Positions 11,157 to 19,507 of a stretch of DNA of 64,000 nt are shown here, one piece after another. The first letter of the stretch is position 1. Every line of letters begins with the position of its first letter. The DNA comes from Nitrospinae bacterium bin107 (lineage in GTDB: Bacteria > UBA8248). The stretch is taken from NCBI GenBank assembly GCA_002238965.1, contig MPNJ01000006.1, positions 124,001 to 188,000 on the forward strand. The letters are read 5' to 3'. Under the pieces are notes generated by a model, which saw only the letters and a program-made list of their open reading frames with translations, was not told the origin of the DNA and ran no database searches. Position numbers and translations under genes: made by a program.

Positions 11157-12218
11157 TCAACGGCAAAAATCCTTTCCGCAGAATCGAAAGCCGAGTAAAA
11201 GCCAGTTTTCCTTAATCGTGTCGGGCGGCTTGGGCAGGGAGGGCTTGGCGGCCCGCTCCACGGCGCGCAACGCCGCCTGGTCGTAAACATGGCTCCCGCT
11301 GTAGCGCACGATCCGCAAATTACGGTAATTCCCTTGCCGGTCCACGTCTATCGTGACGTCGGTCTTGAGTTTGCCCAGGTCCGTGATATTTGGCGGCACT
11401 ATCCAGAGACCCCGGATGCGTTCCGCCAGAAGTCCATAATACCGCTCCGTATCCGTTCGAGCGACGCCGCCGCTGCCTCCCGCGCGACTGCCGCCGCCCT
11501 GGCCGTCGCCTCCCCCTTCTCCGGCGTATCCCTTCGAAGGCGTCCGTCTCCTGGGAGCTACGTCCGCTTTCGCCAGACGATCATCGCTCTTCCAGTCATC
11601 GCGGGGGCGTTTTTTCGTTTTAACCGGCGTGTTTTTTTCGTTTTGCTTGAATCGATTGCGCCAGCGCCTGGCCCGCGCACGGCGATCGCGTATTCGTTTG
11701 AGGCGCGCCTCGCGCACAGGGTCGCGTTTTTTTTTCTTCCGCGCAACCTTTTTGTTCTTCTTCTCCTTGCCTGTCTTGATGCGCCGAACTTCCTTGGGAG
11801 GTTTTTTCTTCCGGACGACCTTTTTCTTCTTCACTTTGGCGGGCGCGGGTTTTTTCTTGGGCGCCGCTACCTTTCTCGTTCCCTCGTCCGGCCCTTTTCG
11901 GGGGACGGGCGCTTCCATATCTTCCGGCCGATCGCCGGATTTGCCCCGCGCCGAACCGCCCGGAATTTCATCCGCTCCCACCAGGCTGACGGCCGTTCCA
12001 CCTCCGAAATGCCGATACTTCGGCTGAGAGGGCGCCAGGCTCACCCAGACGAAGAGTGAGACGTGCAAAACAACGGAAGCCGCCAGCGCCCTGAGAAAGC
12101 GGCTATCGCGAAGCAGGCCGCCGTTTTTTCCGGCCGCGTTCCGAGGATTTCCGCCCGCGCGGACCGGGTTCGCTCCTGATGAATCGGGATCTTGCGAGAA
12201 TTCGGGTTTGTTATTCAT
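11157..12218 (-). CDS. tolA: TolA-like envelope-spanning protein with TonB C-terminal domain
   Basis: TolA links the TolQR motor to Pal and TolB. The 353-residue protein has one N-terminal membrane segment (FLRALAASVVLHVSLFVWVS) and a very lysine/arginine-rich, probably extended helical linker (about residues 110-210) with runs such as KKKPAPAKVKKKK. The C-terminal TonB-like domain contains RIRGLWIVPPN, VTIDVDRQGNYRNL and DQAALRAVERA. It lies between tolR and tolB, which fixes its identity as TolA rather than TonB. Confidence 0.92.
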   Translation of the reverse strand: MNNKPEFSQDPDSSGANPVRAGGNPRNAAGKNGGLLRDSRFLRALAASVVLHVSLFVWVSLAPSQPKYRHFGGGTAVSLVGADEIPGGSARGKSGDRPEDMEAPVPRKGPDEGTRKVAAPKKKPAPAKVKKKKVVRKKKPPKEVRRIKTGKEKKNKKVARKKKKRDPVREARLKRIRDRRARARRWRNRFKQNEKNTPVKTKKRPRDDWKSDDRLAKADVAPRRRTPSKGYAGEGGGDGQGGGSRAGGSGGVARTDTERYYGLLAERIRGLWIVPPNITDLGKLKTDVTIDVDRQGNYRNLRIVRYSGSHVYDQAALRAVERAAKPSLPKPPDTIKENWLLLGFRFCGKDFCR

Positions 12219-12233
12219 GAGACTACTGACTTC

Positions 12234-12674
12234 TCAACGTCTGCGCCGCCCGCCCCGAGAGGATTCCAGGGGGTCGGTCACCATGTTGAGGCGGCTAATG
12301 CCCGCCGCGCGAATGATGGACATGACCTCTACCACTTCGCCGTAAGGAACCGCGCGATCCGCCCGGAGAAAGATCTCCTTGCGCTTCCTGTCCTTGAAGA
12401 GCACCGTGAGCTTCTCCTTGAGTTCGGAGGCGGCCAGTGGGTTATCATTTATATACATGTCTCGTTTTTTGTCCAACGTGATGACGACGGCGTCCTCGGC
12501 CACGTTCGCCTTCGCCGCCTGCACCTGCGGCAAATCCACGCCCACGGCCTGGTTCTGCGTCTCAAGCAGGGGCGCCGTGACCATGAAGATCACCAGCAAC
12601 ACCAGCATCACGTCCACGAGCGGGGTAACGTTGATGTCCGAGATGCTCGAACCGCGGTTCAGCTTAACGGCCAC
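12234..12674 (-). CDS. tolR: ExbD/TolR family motor protein
   Basis: The 146-residue inner-membrane protein has one membrane segment near the N-terminus preceded by SDINVTPLVDVMLVLLVIFM, in which the aspartate is the conserved proton-carrying residue of ExbD/TolR. The periplasmic domain follows (VVITLDKKRDMYIND, IFLRADRAVPYGEVVEVMSIIRAAGI). It lies 15 bases downstream of tolQ. TolQ and TolR together form the proton-driven stator that energises TolA. Confidence 0.95.
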   Translation of the reverse strand: MAVKLNRGSSISDINVTPLVDVMLVLLVIFMVTAPLLETQNQAVGVDLPQVQAAKANVAEDAVVITLDKKRDMYINDNPLAASELKEKLTVLFKDRKRKEIFLRADRAVPYGEVVEVMSIIRAAGISRLNMVTDPLESSRGGRRRR

Positions 12675-12689
12675 GGGTGCCTCCGCTCG

Positions 12690-13379
12690 TCACAAACGCA
12701 TGAAATGGCGGTCGACCAGGTTGAGGAAGTCCGCCGTGAAGTTTTCGATTTCATCCGCGATCACCTTCACGCGGCCCTGGTAGTGATTATAGGCGATCAC
12801 GGCAGGGATGGCCGCCAGCAGCCCGAGCGCCGTGGCGATGAGCGCCTCGCTGATGCCCGGCGCGACGACGGCGAGCCCGGCGGAACCCCTCGCGCCGATC
12901 TCGCGGAACGAATTCATGATGCCCCACACCGTGCCGAACAGGCCGATGAAAGGCGTGGCGCTCGCCGTGGTGGCCAGAAAGGTCAGCATGCGCTCGAGCC
13001 TTCCCACCTGTTCGTTCGCTGCGCGCCTCAGCGCGCGCTCGACGCTCTCCACTCCCGTCATTTCCGAGGTGAGTACACCCGCATCCGCCTCCCCGTCGCG
13101 GGCGCGCGTTTTCAGCAACTGCTCGGCTTCCTGATAACCCGCCGCGAACACCTCGCCCACCGGGCTGCCCTCGTGCTCGGTGAGTTCCTCATACAGCCTG
13201 TCGAGTCGCTTGGATCGCCAGAACGCATCGACGAACATCGCCGAGCGACGCCTCGCTCCCCGAAGCTCCCAGAACTTCCAGATGATGATGGCCCACGAAG
13301 AGAGCGAGAAGAAAACAAGCACCAGCAATACGAAAAACACCATGCCGCCCGATTGGGTGGCGAGGGTGATGATGTCCAT
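12690..13379 (-). CDS. tolQ: TolQ/ExbB/MotA-type proton channel
   Basis: The 229-residue inner-membrane protein has three membrane segments (GGMVFFVLLVLVFFSLSSWA; FLATTASATPFIGLFGTVWGIM; ISEALIATALGLLAAIPAVIAYN), and the family core motif GLFGTVWGIM is intact. I start it at the ATG at 13379. The frame continues to 13538, but a promoter-like sequence at 13480-13508 would initiate transcription downstream of that alternative start, and E. coli TolQ has nearly the same length as the short form. It is the first gene of the Tol-Pal operon. Confidence 0.93.
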   Translation of the reverse strand: MDIITLATQSGGMVFFVLLVLVFFSLSSWAIIIWKFWELRGARRRSAMFVDAFWRSKRLDRLYEELTEHEGSPVGEVFAAGYQEAEQLLKTRARDGEADAGVLTSEMTGVESVERALRRAANEQVGRLERMLTFLATTASATPFIGLFGTVWGIMNSFREIGARGSAGLAVVAPGISEALIATALGLLAAIPAVIAYNHYQGRVKVIADEIENFTADFLNLVDRHFMRL

Positions 13380-13479
13380 TTCTTCTTGAAGCGGTGCGAG
13401 CGGCGCGGATTCGCCGGCAGGCAAGGCGGCCACGGCCAAAATCGGGAACAAGTCTGTTCTCCTTCCGGGCGGAGCGTGC

Positions 13480-13508
13480 AGTATCGCCCTTTCCCCGGTT
13501 TCCGTCAA
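13480..13508 (-). promoter_or_regulatory. Probable sigma70 promoter for the tolQ operon
   Basis: On the minus strand TTGACG (13508-13503) is followed after 17 bases by GATACT (13485-13480). This puts the transcript start near 13473, about 95 bases before the tolQ ATG. It faces a promoter for the divergent M20 gene. Confidence 0.5.
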
Positions 13509-13531
13509 ACCAAAAGGGCCGAGGCAAATCG

Positions 13532-13561
13532 TTGACATCTCCTCGAAAGGGCGGTGATAAT
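13532..13561 (+). promoter_or_regulatory. Probable sigma70 promoter for the M20 amidohydrolase gene
   Basis: A perfect TTGACA (13532-13537) is followed by a 17-base spacer and TGATAA (13555-13560; GATAAT with an 18-base spacer is equivalent). It sits about 36 bases upstream of the GTG start at 13597, back to back with the tolQ promoter. Confidence 0.55.
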
Positions 13562-13596
13562 GAACCTCCCGCCCGCCCCTGGAGGGGTAGCCCGCA

Positions 13597-14781
13597 GTGG
13601 ATATTCACGAGGCGAAAACCGCCGTATCGAAGCTGATCGACGATCAGGCGGACGCGCTTTGGGCGCTTTCCCTCGCGATTCACGCCGACCCGGAGTTGAG
13701 TCTCGAAGAACACCGCGCCGCCAATCGCCTATGCGTCTATCTCGAGGAAAACGGATTTTCCCTCATCCGGGGCGTAGCGAACCTGCCCACCGCGTTTCGC
13801 GCAGACAGGCCCGCCGCAGACGAGGAAAAACCATCGGTATCGTTTCTTTCGGAATACGACGCGCTGCCCGGCCTCGGGCACGCCTGCGCCCACAACGTCA
13901 TCGGGGTCGCCGGCGCGGCCGCCGGCGTTGCGCTCAAAGAAACGCTCGGACCCGAATACGGAGGCGTCACCGTTTTCGGCACGCCCGGAGAAGAGGGTGG
14001 CGGCGGCAAGGTGCTGATGGCGCAAACCGGCATGTTCCGGGAAGTGGACGCCGCCATGATGATGCACCCATCGGACGAGACCAGGGCAGATATCAATCTT
14101 CTCGCCCTTTCCGAGCTTCGCTTTCATTTCAAGGGACGCGCCTCTCACGCCTCCGCAGCGCCCGAGCAGGGCGTCAACGCGCTCGACGCCCTCATCGCCA
14201 CGTTTGGCGCTGTCTCCCTGCTTCGGCAGCAACTGCACCGGACAGATCGCGTACACGGCGTCATCACCGAAGGCGGAGAGGCGCCCAACATCATCCCCGA
14301 TAAAGCCTCCGCATGGTTTTTCGTGAGAAGCGAAACGATGGAGGGGCTCGACGCGTTGGTCCCGCGGGTCATCGCCTGCGCAGAGGGTGCGGCCCTGGCC
14401 ACGGGGGCGGAACTGGAAACTGAGAAAAACCCCATCACCTACGCCCCCATGCGGGTCAACCCTCCTCTTGCGGCGTTGTTCCTGAAAAACCTGAACCTTC
14501 TCGGCGTTCACGAACCAGACGCCCCGCCGCCCCTGCGGATGGGATCCTCCGACGTGGGTAACGTGAGCCAGCATACGCCCACCATTCATCCGCAAATCCA
14601 GATGGTTCCGCCGGGGGTCTCTGCGCATACGCCTGAGTTCGCCGAAGCATCGGCGGGAGAAGAGGGCAGGCGCGTCCTGCTCACCGGCGCCAAGGCGCTT
14701 GCGATGACGGGCGTCGATTTTCTTCTTGATGAAGAAGCGCGCCGGAGCGTTCAATCTGAATTCGAGAGTCGGGAGGCATAA
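13597..14781 (+). CDS. M20-family amidohydrolase / metallopeptidase (AbgA-like)
   Basis: The 394-residue zinc hydrolase is of the M20D type (aminobenzoyl-glutamate hydrolase and N-acyl-amino-acid amidohydrolases). Seen are SFLSEYDALPGLGHACAHN with metal ligands, the catalytic FGTPGEEGGGGK, the dimerisation segment FKGRASHASAAPEQG and the C-terminal GSSDVGNVSQHTPTIHP. The usual GHACGHN reads GHACAHN here. The start is a GTG. The neighbouring slt and anmK suggest, without proving, that it acts on peptides or acylated amino acids released from cell wall. Confidence 0.85.
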   Translation: MDIHEAKTAVSKLIDDQADALWALSLAIHADPELSLEEHRAANRLCVYLEENGFSLIRGVANLPTAFRADRPAADEEKPSVSFLSEYDALPGLGHACAHNVIGVAGAAAGVALKETLGPEYGGVTVFGTPGEEGGGGKVLMAQTGMFREVDAAMMMHPSDETRADINLLALSELRFHFKGRASHASAAPEQGVNALDALIATFGAVSLLRQQLHRTDRVHGVITEGGEAPNIIPDKASAWFFVRSETMEGLDALVPRVIACAEGAALATGAELETEKNPITYAPMRVNPPLAALFLKNLNLLGVHEPDAPPPLRMGSSDVGNVSQHTPTIHPQIQMVPPGVSAHTPEFAEASAGEEGRRVLLTGAKALAMTGVDFLLDEEARRSVQSEFESREA

Positions 14782-14804
14782 AAATCAAAAAACGGAAAAC
14801 CGAC

Positions 14805-17027
14805 ATGAAACCACGAACCTGCGCCATCGCCTTACTCGGAATTTTTCTTCTCCCGGCAATCGCTTCTCCGGCGCCCAAGGAACGCCGCACGCGCGCGGCA
14901 AAGCCCGTGGTCCAAAACCAGACTGCACAACCAGCTCTGCCCGCCCGAATCGAAAAACTCCTGGCGAAGGAGCGCTACGAGGAACTCATCCGCATCCTGC
15001 GCCGGAGTAAAACCGACATGGGCGGCAGGCGCGCTTTTCTGCTCGGCCACGCCCACTTGAAGCTCAAGCAATATCGCCCGGCGGTCAAAGCGTTTCAAAA
15101 CGCGCTCGGGCAAATTCCCTCGCTCGAGAACTACTCTCTCCTGTTTCTGGCGAAAGCCGCACTCGGAGCGAAAAAAAACGCCATCGCCCGGCGCGCGCTC
15201 GAGAAACTGGTGAAAAAAGGAAAGAAAGCTCCCGAGCCTCCTTTCGTCTACGAGGAGTTGATACGCATACACCGGGAGGAAAAACGACCCCTGAGCGCGG
15301 CGAAGATCGCAAAGCGCTACCTGCTCCTGTTCCCGAAAAGCTACCAGGCGCCCGATTTTCTGCTCAGGCGCGCCAAGGCGCTCCGGGCCGCGCGGCGAAA
15401 CAGGCAGGCCGCGCTCGCCTTTCGGGCGTTGTGGCGGCGGCACCCCGAACATCCCGGCGCGCGAAGGGCACTACGACACTCGCTGAGAATCGGCGCCGCA
15501 CTCTCTCCGCCTCTTAAAAAACCGGGGGCCAAGGCCCACTACGAACGCGCCCGGCTCCTGCGTAAACGCTATCACTTCGAGAAGTCTTTGAGAGGGCTTC
15601 GGGACCTGAAGCGCCTGTTTCCCAGGGCGCCCTACCACGAGGGCATCGTCTTCAACGAAGCGCTCGCACTCTTCTCCCTGCGCCAGACGAAACAGGCGGA
15701 CCCCGCCCTCAGGCACGCCATCAGGCATTTCCCCGCAGGCAGCGCCCAGCGGGCGGAGGCGCGGTATTTCCTGGCCAGAAACCATCTGCGAAAAGGGATT
15801 CAACCCGCCTTCGAAAAGCAGGCGCATCGCCTGCTCAAGGAGAAGAAAAAAGGAAAATGGGCGGCGAAGACGCGCTACCTCCTCGCCCGCGTTTATGAAG
15901 ACGACCGAAATTTCAAAAAGTCCGCACGCTATTACCAGAATGTAATTTCCAAACACCCGCGCTCCCCGCTGGCGCCCAAGGCGCTGTTCCAACTCGCCTG
16001 GCTCCGCTTTCAGTCGAAAGACTACCGCCGGGCGCACAAAGAATTCTCGAAGATGAAAACCACCTATCCCGAACACTGGCTGGTATCCTCCGCCACCTAC
16101 TGGGCCGGCGTTTCCGCAGAAAAAACAGGCGACAGAAAGAGCGCCCTCGCCCAGTACCGCGCCTGCGCCCGGGGACACCGCCACCGCTATTACGGACAAC
16201 TCGCCCTGCGGGCCATCGATCGTCTCGCGCGCGGGGGAGACCCGGTCGCGACGAAACCGCCCCCATTGAGAGAGGCCGGCTACCGCAAGTGGCAGCGGCC
16301 ACCGCCGAAAAGCGCTCCGGTTCGAGAGGCGGCCGCGCTGCTCTCCTCCATGGGTTTTCATGAACTCGCCGCCAAGGAGTACCGCCGCCTCGGCTCATCG
16401 CCATATTCGCGCTACCACGCGGCGCGCGCCTTCACGGTGGCGGGCCAGAGCCACCGCGCCATATACCTGATCAACAAATCGTTCTGGGATGCGGTGCGCG
16501 CGGGCGGAAGCGACCTGCCGAGAAAGTTCTGGGAAATCGTCTACCCCCTCGCCGTCAAACGCAAAGAGCCCGGAGGGGCGAACCCCTATCTGGTGAACGC
16601 CGTCATCAGGGCGGAGAGCTCCTTCGACCCCCGCGCGTTCTCCCCCGCAGGCGCGATGGGACTGATGCAGCTCATGCCGGCGACCGGACGCAGGCTCGCG
16701 AGAAAGCACAAAATCCGCATCAAGTCGGTGGACGAACTATTCGACCCGAAGATCAACACCCGCCTGGGCGCGAGGCATTTAGGCGCGCTCATTCGCGAGT
16801 TCGGCGGCGCGCTCGTTCCCGCGATCGCGAGCTACAACGCGGGCCGCATACCCGTCAAAAGATGGTGGAAGGCCGGACGCAACAAACCCATCGAAATCTT
16901 CATCGAGGAAATTCCCTACCAGGAAACGAAAAACTACGTCAAAAGAGTTCTGGGCTATTACCACGAATATAAAAGAATCTATGGCGAGGCGAATCGCTCG
17001 AAACGGGGGGGAACACCTCCCTCATGA
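14805..17027 (+). CDS. slt: Soluble lytic murein transglycosylase with TPR-like superhelix
   Basis: The 740-residue periplasmic enzyme cleaves the MurNAc-GlcNAc bond and leaves 1,6-anhydro-MurNAc ends. It has a Sec signal peptide (AIALLGIFLLPAIASPAP) and a long helical-repeat region (about residues 50-560, with TolA-like and TPR units such as YRRAHKEFSKMKTTYPEHWL). The C-terminal SLT domain carries the catalytic glutamate in NAVIRAESSFDPRAFSPAGA followed by GLMQLMPATG and ASYNAG. Its stop overlaps the anmK start (ATGA). The protein is strongly basic. Confidence 0.93.
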   Translation: MKPRTCAIALLGIFLLPAIASPAPKERRTRAAKPVVQNQTAQPALPARIEKLLAKERYEELIRILRRSKTDMGGRRAFLLGHAHLKLKQYRPAVKAFQNALGQIPSLENYSLLFLAKAALGAKKNAIARRALEKLVKKGKKAPEPPFVYEELIRIHREEKRPLSAAKIAKRYLLLFPKSYQAPDFLLRRAKALRAARRNRQAALAFRALWRRHPEHPGARRALRHSLRIGAALSPPLKKPGAKAHYERARLLRKRYHFEKSLRGLRDLKRLFPRAPYHEGIVFNEALALFSLRQTKQADPALRHAIRHFPAGSAQRAEARYFLARNHLRKGIQPAFEKQAHRLLKEKKKGKWAAKTRYLLARVYEDDRNFKKSARYYQNVISKHPRSPLAPKALFQLAWLRFQSKDYRRAHKEFSKMKTTYPEHWLVSSATYWAGVSAEKTGDRKSALAQYRACARGHRHRYYGQLALRAIDRLARGGDPVATKPPPLREAGYRKWQRPPPKSAPVREAAALLSSMGFHELAAKEYRRLGSSPYSRYHAARAFTVAGQSHRAIYLINKSFWDAVRAGGSDLPRKFWEIVYPLAVKRKEPGGANPYLVNAVIRAESSFDPRAFSPAGAMGLMQLMPATGRRLARKHKIRIKSVDELFDPKINTRLGARHLGALIREFGGALVPAIASYNAGRIPVKRWWKAGRNKPIEIFIEEIPYQETKNYVKRVLGYYHEYKRIYGEANRSKRGGTPPS

Positions 17028-18238
17028 ACAAACCGCGCTCTCTTCTGGCCATCGGCCTCATGTCGGGAACCTCCGCCGATGGCGTGGACGCCGCCCTGGT
17101 GCGGATTCTCCCGGGCGAGCGGGCGCAAGTCGAAACTCTGGGCTTTCACACAACTCCTTATCCAAAGGACCTAAGGAAACGGCTGCTGCTCGCCGCAGGC
17201 GAGGAGGGCGCCCGGACGGACGAGATATGCGCTCTGCACCGGGAGGTGGGCGAAGCATTCGCCAAAGCCGCGCTCGAGGTGGCGTCACGCTCCGACACCC
17301 CGCTTGAAAAAATCGACTTCATAGGCAGCCACGGCCAGACGGTGCGCCATCTGCCGGAAGGCATGGAGGGAACGCACGGGCCGCTGCTCCCCTCCACCTT
17401 CCAGATTGGTGACCCCGCCTTCATCGCCCAGCGCACGGGAATCACCTGCGTCAGCGATTTCAGATCGCGCGACGTGGCCGCGGGCGGCGCGGGCGCTCCC
17501 CTGACCCCCTGGGCGCACCGGATTCTCTTCAGCCGGGAGAACGCCGCCTCCGCTTTCCTGAACCTGGGCGGCATATCGAACATCACATATCTCCCTCCCG
17601 CAGGAGAGGAAGGTGTCTTCGGTTTCGATTGCGGACCGGCGAACATGACTCTCGACGCGCTCGCACGGCGAATCACGAACGGGGAGAAAACCCACGACAC
17701 GGGCGGCGACCTGGCGGCGGCGGGCCGCGTATGCCCCGAAACCCTGGCCGAGCTCCGCCGGCACCCATACCTCAAACGAAAGCCACCCAAAAGCACGGGC
17801 AGGGAGATGTTCGGCGATACGTTCGTCAACGAAACCACCGAGCGCATGGCTGCGCGCGGAAGCGAGTTGAAAGACGCCATCGCCACGCTCACCGCCTTTT
17901 CCGCTTCGTGCGTTGCGGATGCGATTCGGGATTTCATACCAACCGACCCTCCACTCGCCGAGGTGGTGGTCGGCGGCGGCGGGGTCCACAACTACACCCT
18001 GATGCGCCGCCTGCGCGAAGCCCTGGGAAATCAAACCCTCGTCAAGAGCGACGCGCGGGGCGTCTCGCCCGATGCCGTCGAGGCAGTCTGTTTCGCCTTG
18101 CTGGCGCGGGGCACTCTCACCGGAGGGGCGAACAACCTGCCGAGCGTCACAGGAGCCAGAGAAGCCGTATGCCTCGGGAATATCACGCAGGGGCGGAATT
18201 TTGCTTCCCTGATGAGGCGTTTCCTAATTTCCATGTGA
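17024..18238 (+). CDS. anmK: Anhydro-N-acetylmuramic acid kinase
   Basis: AnmK opens the 1,6-anhydro ring of anhMurNAc and phosphorylates it to MurNAc-6-phosphate, the first cytoplasmic recycling step after lytic transglycosylase action. The 404-residue protein begins GLMSGTSADGVDAALV (phosphate loop), and has GSHGQTVRHLP, SAFLNLGGISNITYLP, FDCGPANMTLDA and VVVGGGGVHNYTLM, all family signatures. Four-base overlap with slt places enzyme and substrate producer in one operon. Confidence 0.97.
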   Translation: MNKPRSLLAIGLMSGTSADGVDAALVRILPGERAQVETLGFHTTPYPKDLRKRLLLAAGEEGARTDEICALHREVGEAFAKAALEVASRSDTPLEKIDFIGSHGQTVRHLPEGMEGTHGPLLPSTFQIGDPAFIAQRTGITCVSDFRSRDVAAGGAGAPLTPWAHRILFSRENAASAFLNLGGISNITYLPPAGEEGVFGFDCGPANMTLDALARRITNGEKTHDTGGDLAAAGRVCPETLAELRRHPYLKRKPPKSTGREMFGDTFVNETTERMAARGSELKDAIATLTAFSASCVADAIRDFIPTDPPLAEVVVGGGGVHNYTLMRRLREALGNQTLVKSDARGVSPDAVEAVCFALLARGTLTGGANNLPSVTGAREAVCLGNITQGRNFASLMRRFLISM

Positions 18239-18310
18239 GGATGCTCATACTCAAACGAATCAAGATGCGGCATCATGCTCTGTCGACTTTCAACCATCAG
18301 GAGATAAAAC

Positions 18311-19498
18311 GTGGATGCGGCCATCGAGGCGCAAGCCGTCTCACTCACCAAGGATTTAATCGCGATTCCCAGCGAGAACCCCACGGGCGATGAATTCGCC
18401 ATGGCGGACCGGATGGAGGCGTATTTCCGGAGCATCGGGCTCGAGGTAATGCGCGAGCGCGTCTCCGAGAGACGCGAGAACGTAACGGCGGAGATCACAG
18501 GCTCGGGAGACGGCCCCGCCCTCGTTTTTCTCAATCACATGGATACCGTGCCCGTGGGCGAGGGCTGGTCGCGCGAGCCGTTTCTCGCGACCGAGGAGGA
18601 AGGGAAGATATGGGGGAGGGGAAGCTGCGACATGAAGGGCGGCATCGCGGCGAGTCTCGCGGCGATGGAGAACCTCAAGCGGCGAATCGACGGCGGGGCG
18701 ACGGCGAAGGGCACCGTTCGCTGCTGCATGGTGGTGGATGAGGAAAGCGGCTGCATGACAGGCACCGAAGCGGCTATCGCGAGCGGATACATCGGCGCGG
18801 ACGACATCGTGATTTCCTGCGAGCCGACCGAACTCGCCCTGATAACGGCGCAAAAAGGCGCCATGTGGTTCGAGCTCATCTTCGGTGGAAAGAGCGCCCA
18901 CGCCGCGGCACCCCACATGGGAGCGGACGCGATTCACGCCGCATCCCACGCCGTGGTGGCCCTACAGGAAGCGGTGGCGCAACTGCCCTACGAAGACCCC
19001 CTGCTGGGGCGATGCACCATGGTCACGAGCATGATCGACGGGGGCCACAAGACCAACGTGGTGTCGGAGAGATGCGCGATGCAGATCGACTCACGCTTCG
19101 TCCCGCCCCTGCGGACGTCAGACATCCAGCAAATCATTCACGAGAAAGCCGCCGAGGCCTGCGAACGGGTGAGCGGGGTCGAATTCTCCCTGCGCGCCAC
19201 CATAGCGGACCGACCACCCGTGACGGCGGACACCGACAGCCCCGGCGCCAAACTCATTTTCGAGACTTTGGGAGAAATCCTGGGCGCCGAACCCGAGCCC
19301 GCGGGGGTGAGTTATTACTCGGACGCCGGCATGGCCGCGGCCCAAACCGGGAGCCGAAACTGCTTTCTTCTGGGGCCTGGAAACATCGAACAAGCCCACA
19401 CGCCCGATGAATTCATCGAAGTCGATTCGCTGAAAAATGCAGCCCGCGTCTACGGCAGACTGCTCGAAAAATTCGTGCTGGACGAAAACTCACCATAA
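18311..19498 (+). CDS. M20-family peptidase/deacylase (ArgE/DapE/CPG2 type)
   Basis: The 395-residue di-zinc hydrolase has FLNHMDTVPVGEGWSREPF, GRGSCDMKGGIAASL, the catalytic VVDEESGCMTGTEA, FGGKSAHAAAPHMGADA in the dimerisation domain and the last ligand in GPGNIEQAHTPDEFIE. The GTG start is chosen because AGGAG lies 8 bases upstream. The closest described families are ArgE, succinyl-diaminopimelate desuccinylase and carboxypeptidase G2, but the substrate is unresolved. It ends ten bases from the convergent TPR gene. Confidence 0.85.
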   Translation: MDAAIEAQAVSLTKDLIAIPSENPTGDEFAMADRMEAYFRSIGLEVMRERVSERRENVTAEITGSGDGPALVFLNHMDTVPVGEGWSREPFLATEEEGKIWGRGSCDMKGGIAASLAAMENLKRRIDGGATAKGTVRCCMVVDEESGCMTGTEAAIASGYIGADDIVISCEPTELALITAQKGAMWFELIFGGKSAHAAAPHMGADAIHAASHAVVALQEAVAQLPYEDPLLGRCTMVTSMIDGGHKTNVVSERCAMQIDSRFVPPLRTSDIQQIIHEKAAEACERVSGVEFSLRATIADRPPVTADTDSPGAKLIFETLGEILGAEPEPAGVSYYSDAGMAAAQTGSRNCFLLGPGNIEQAHTPDEFIEVDSLKNAARVYGRLLEKFVLDENSP

Positions 19499-19507
19499 CC
19501 ATCACCA

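Noticed and set aside
12192-13535. 447-residue open frame on the plus strand across tolR and tolQ
   Set aside because: Reverse-strand shadow of two well-supported genes in GC-rich DNA; histidine/arginine-rich nonsense composition.
13380-13538. N-terminal extension of tolQ
   Set aside because: The likely promoter lies inside it and the short form has the normal TolQ length.
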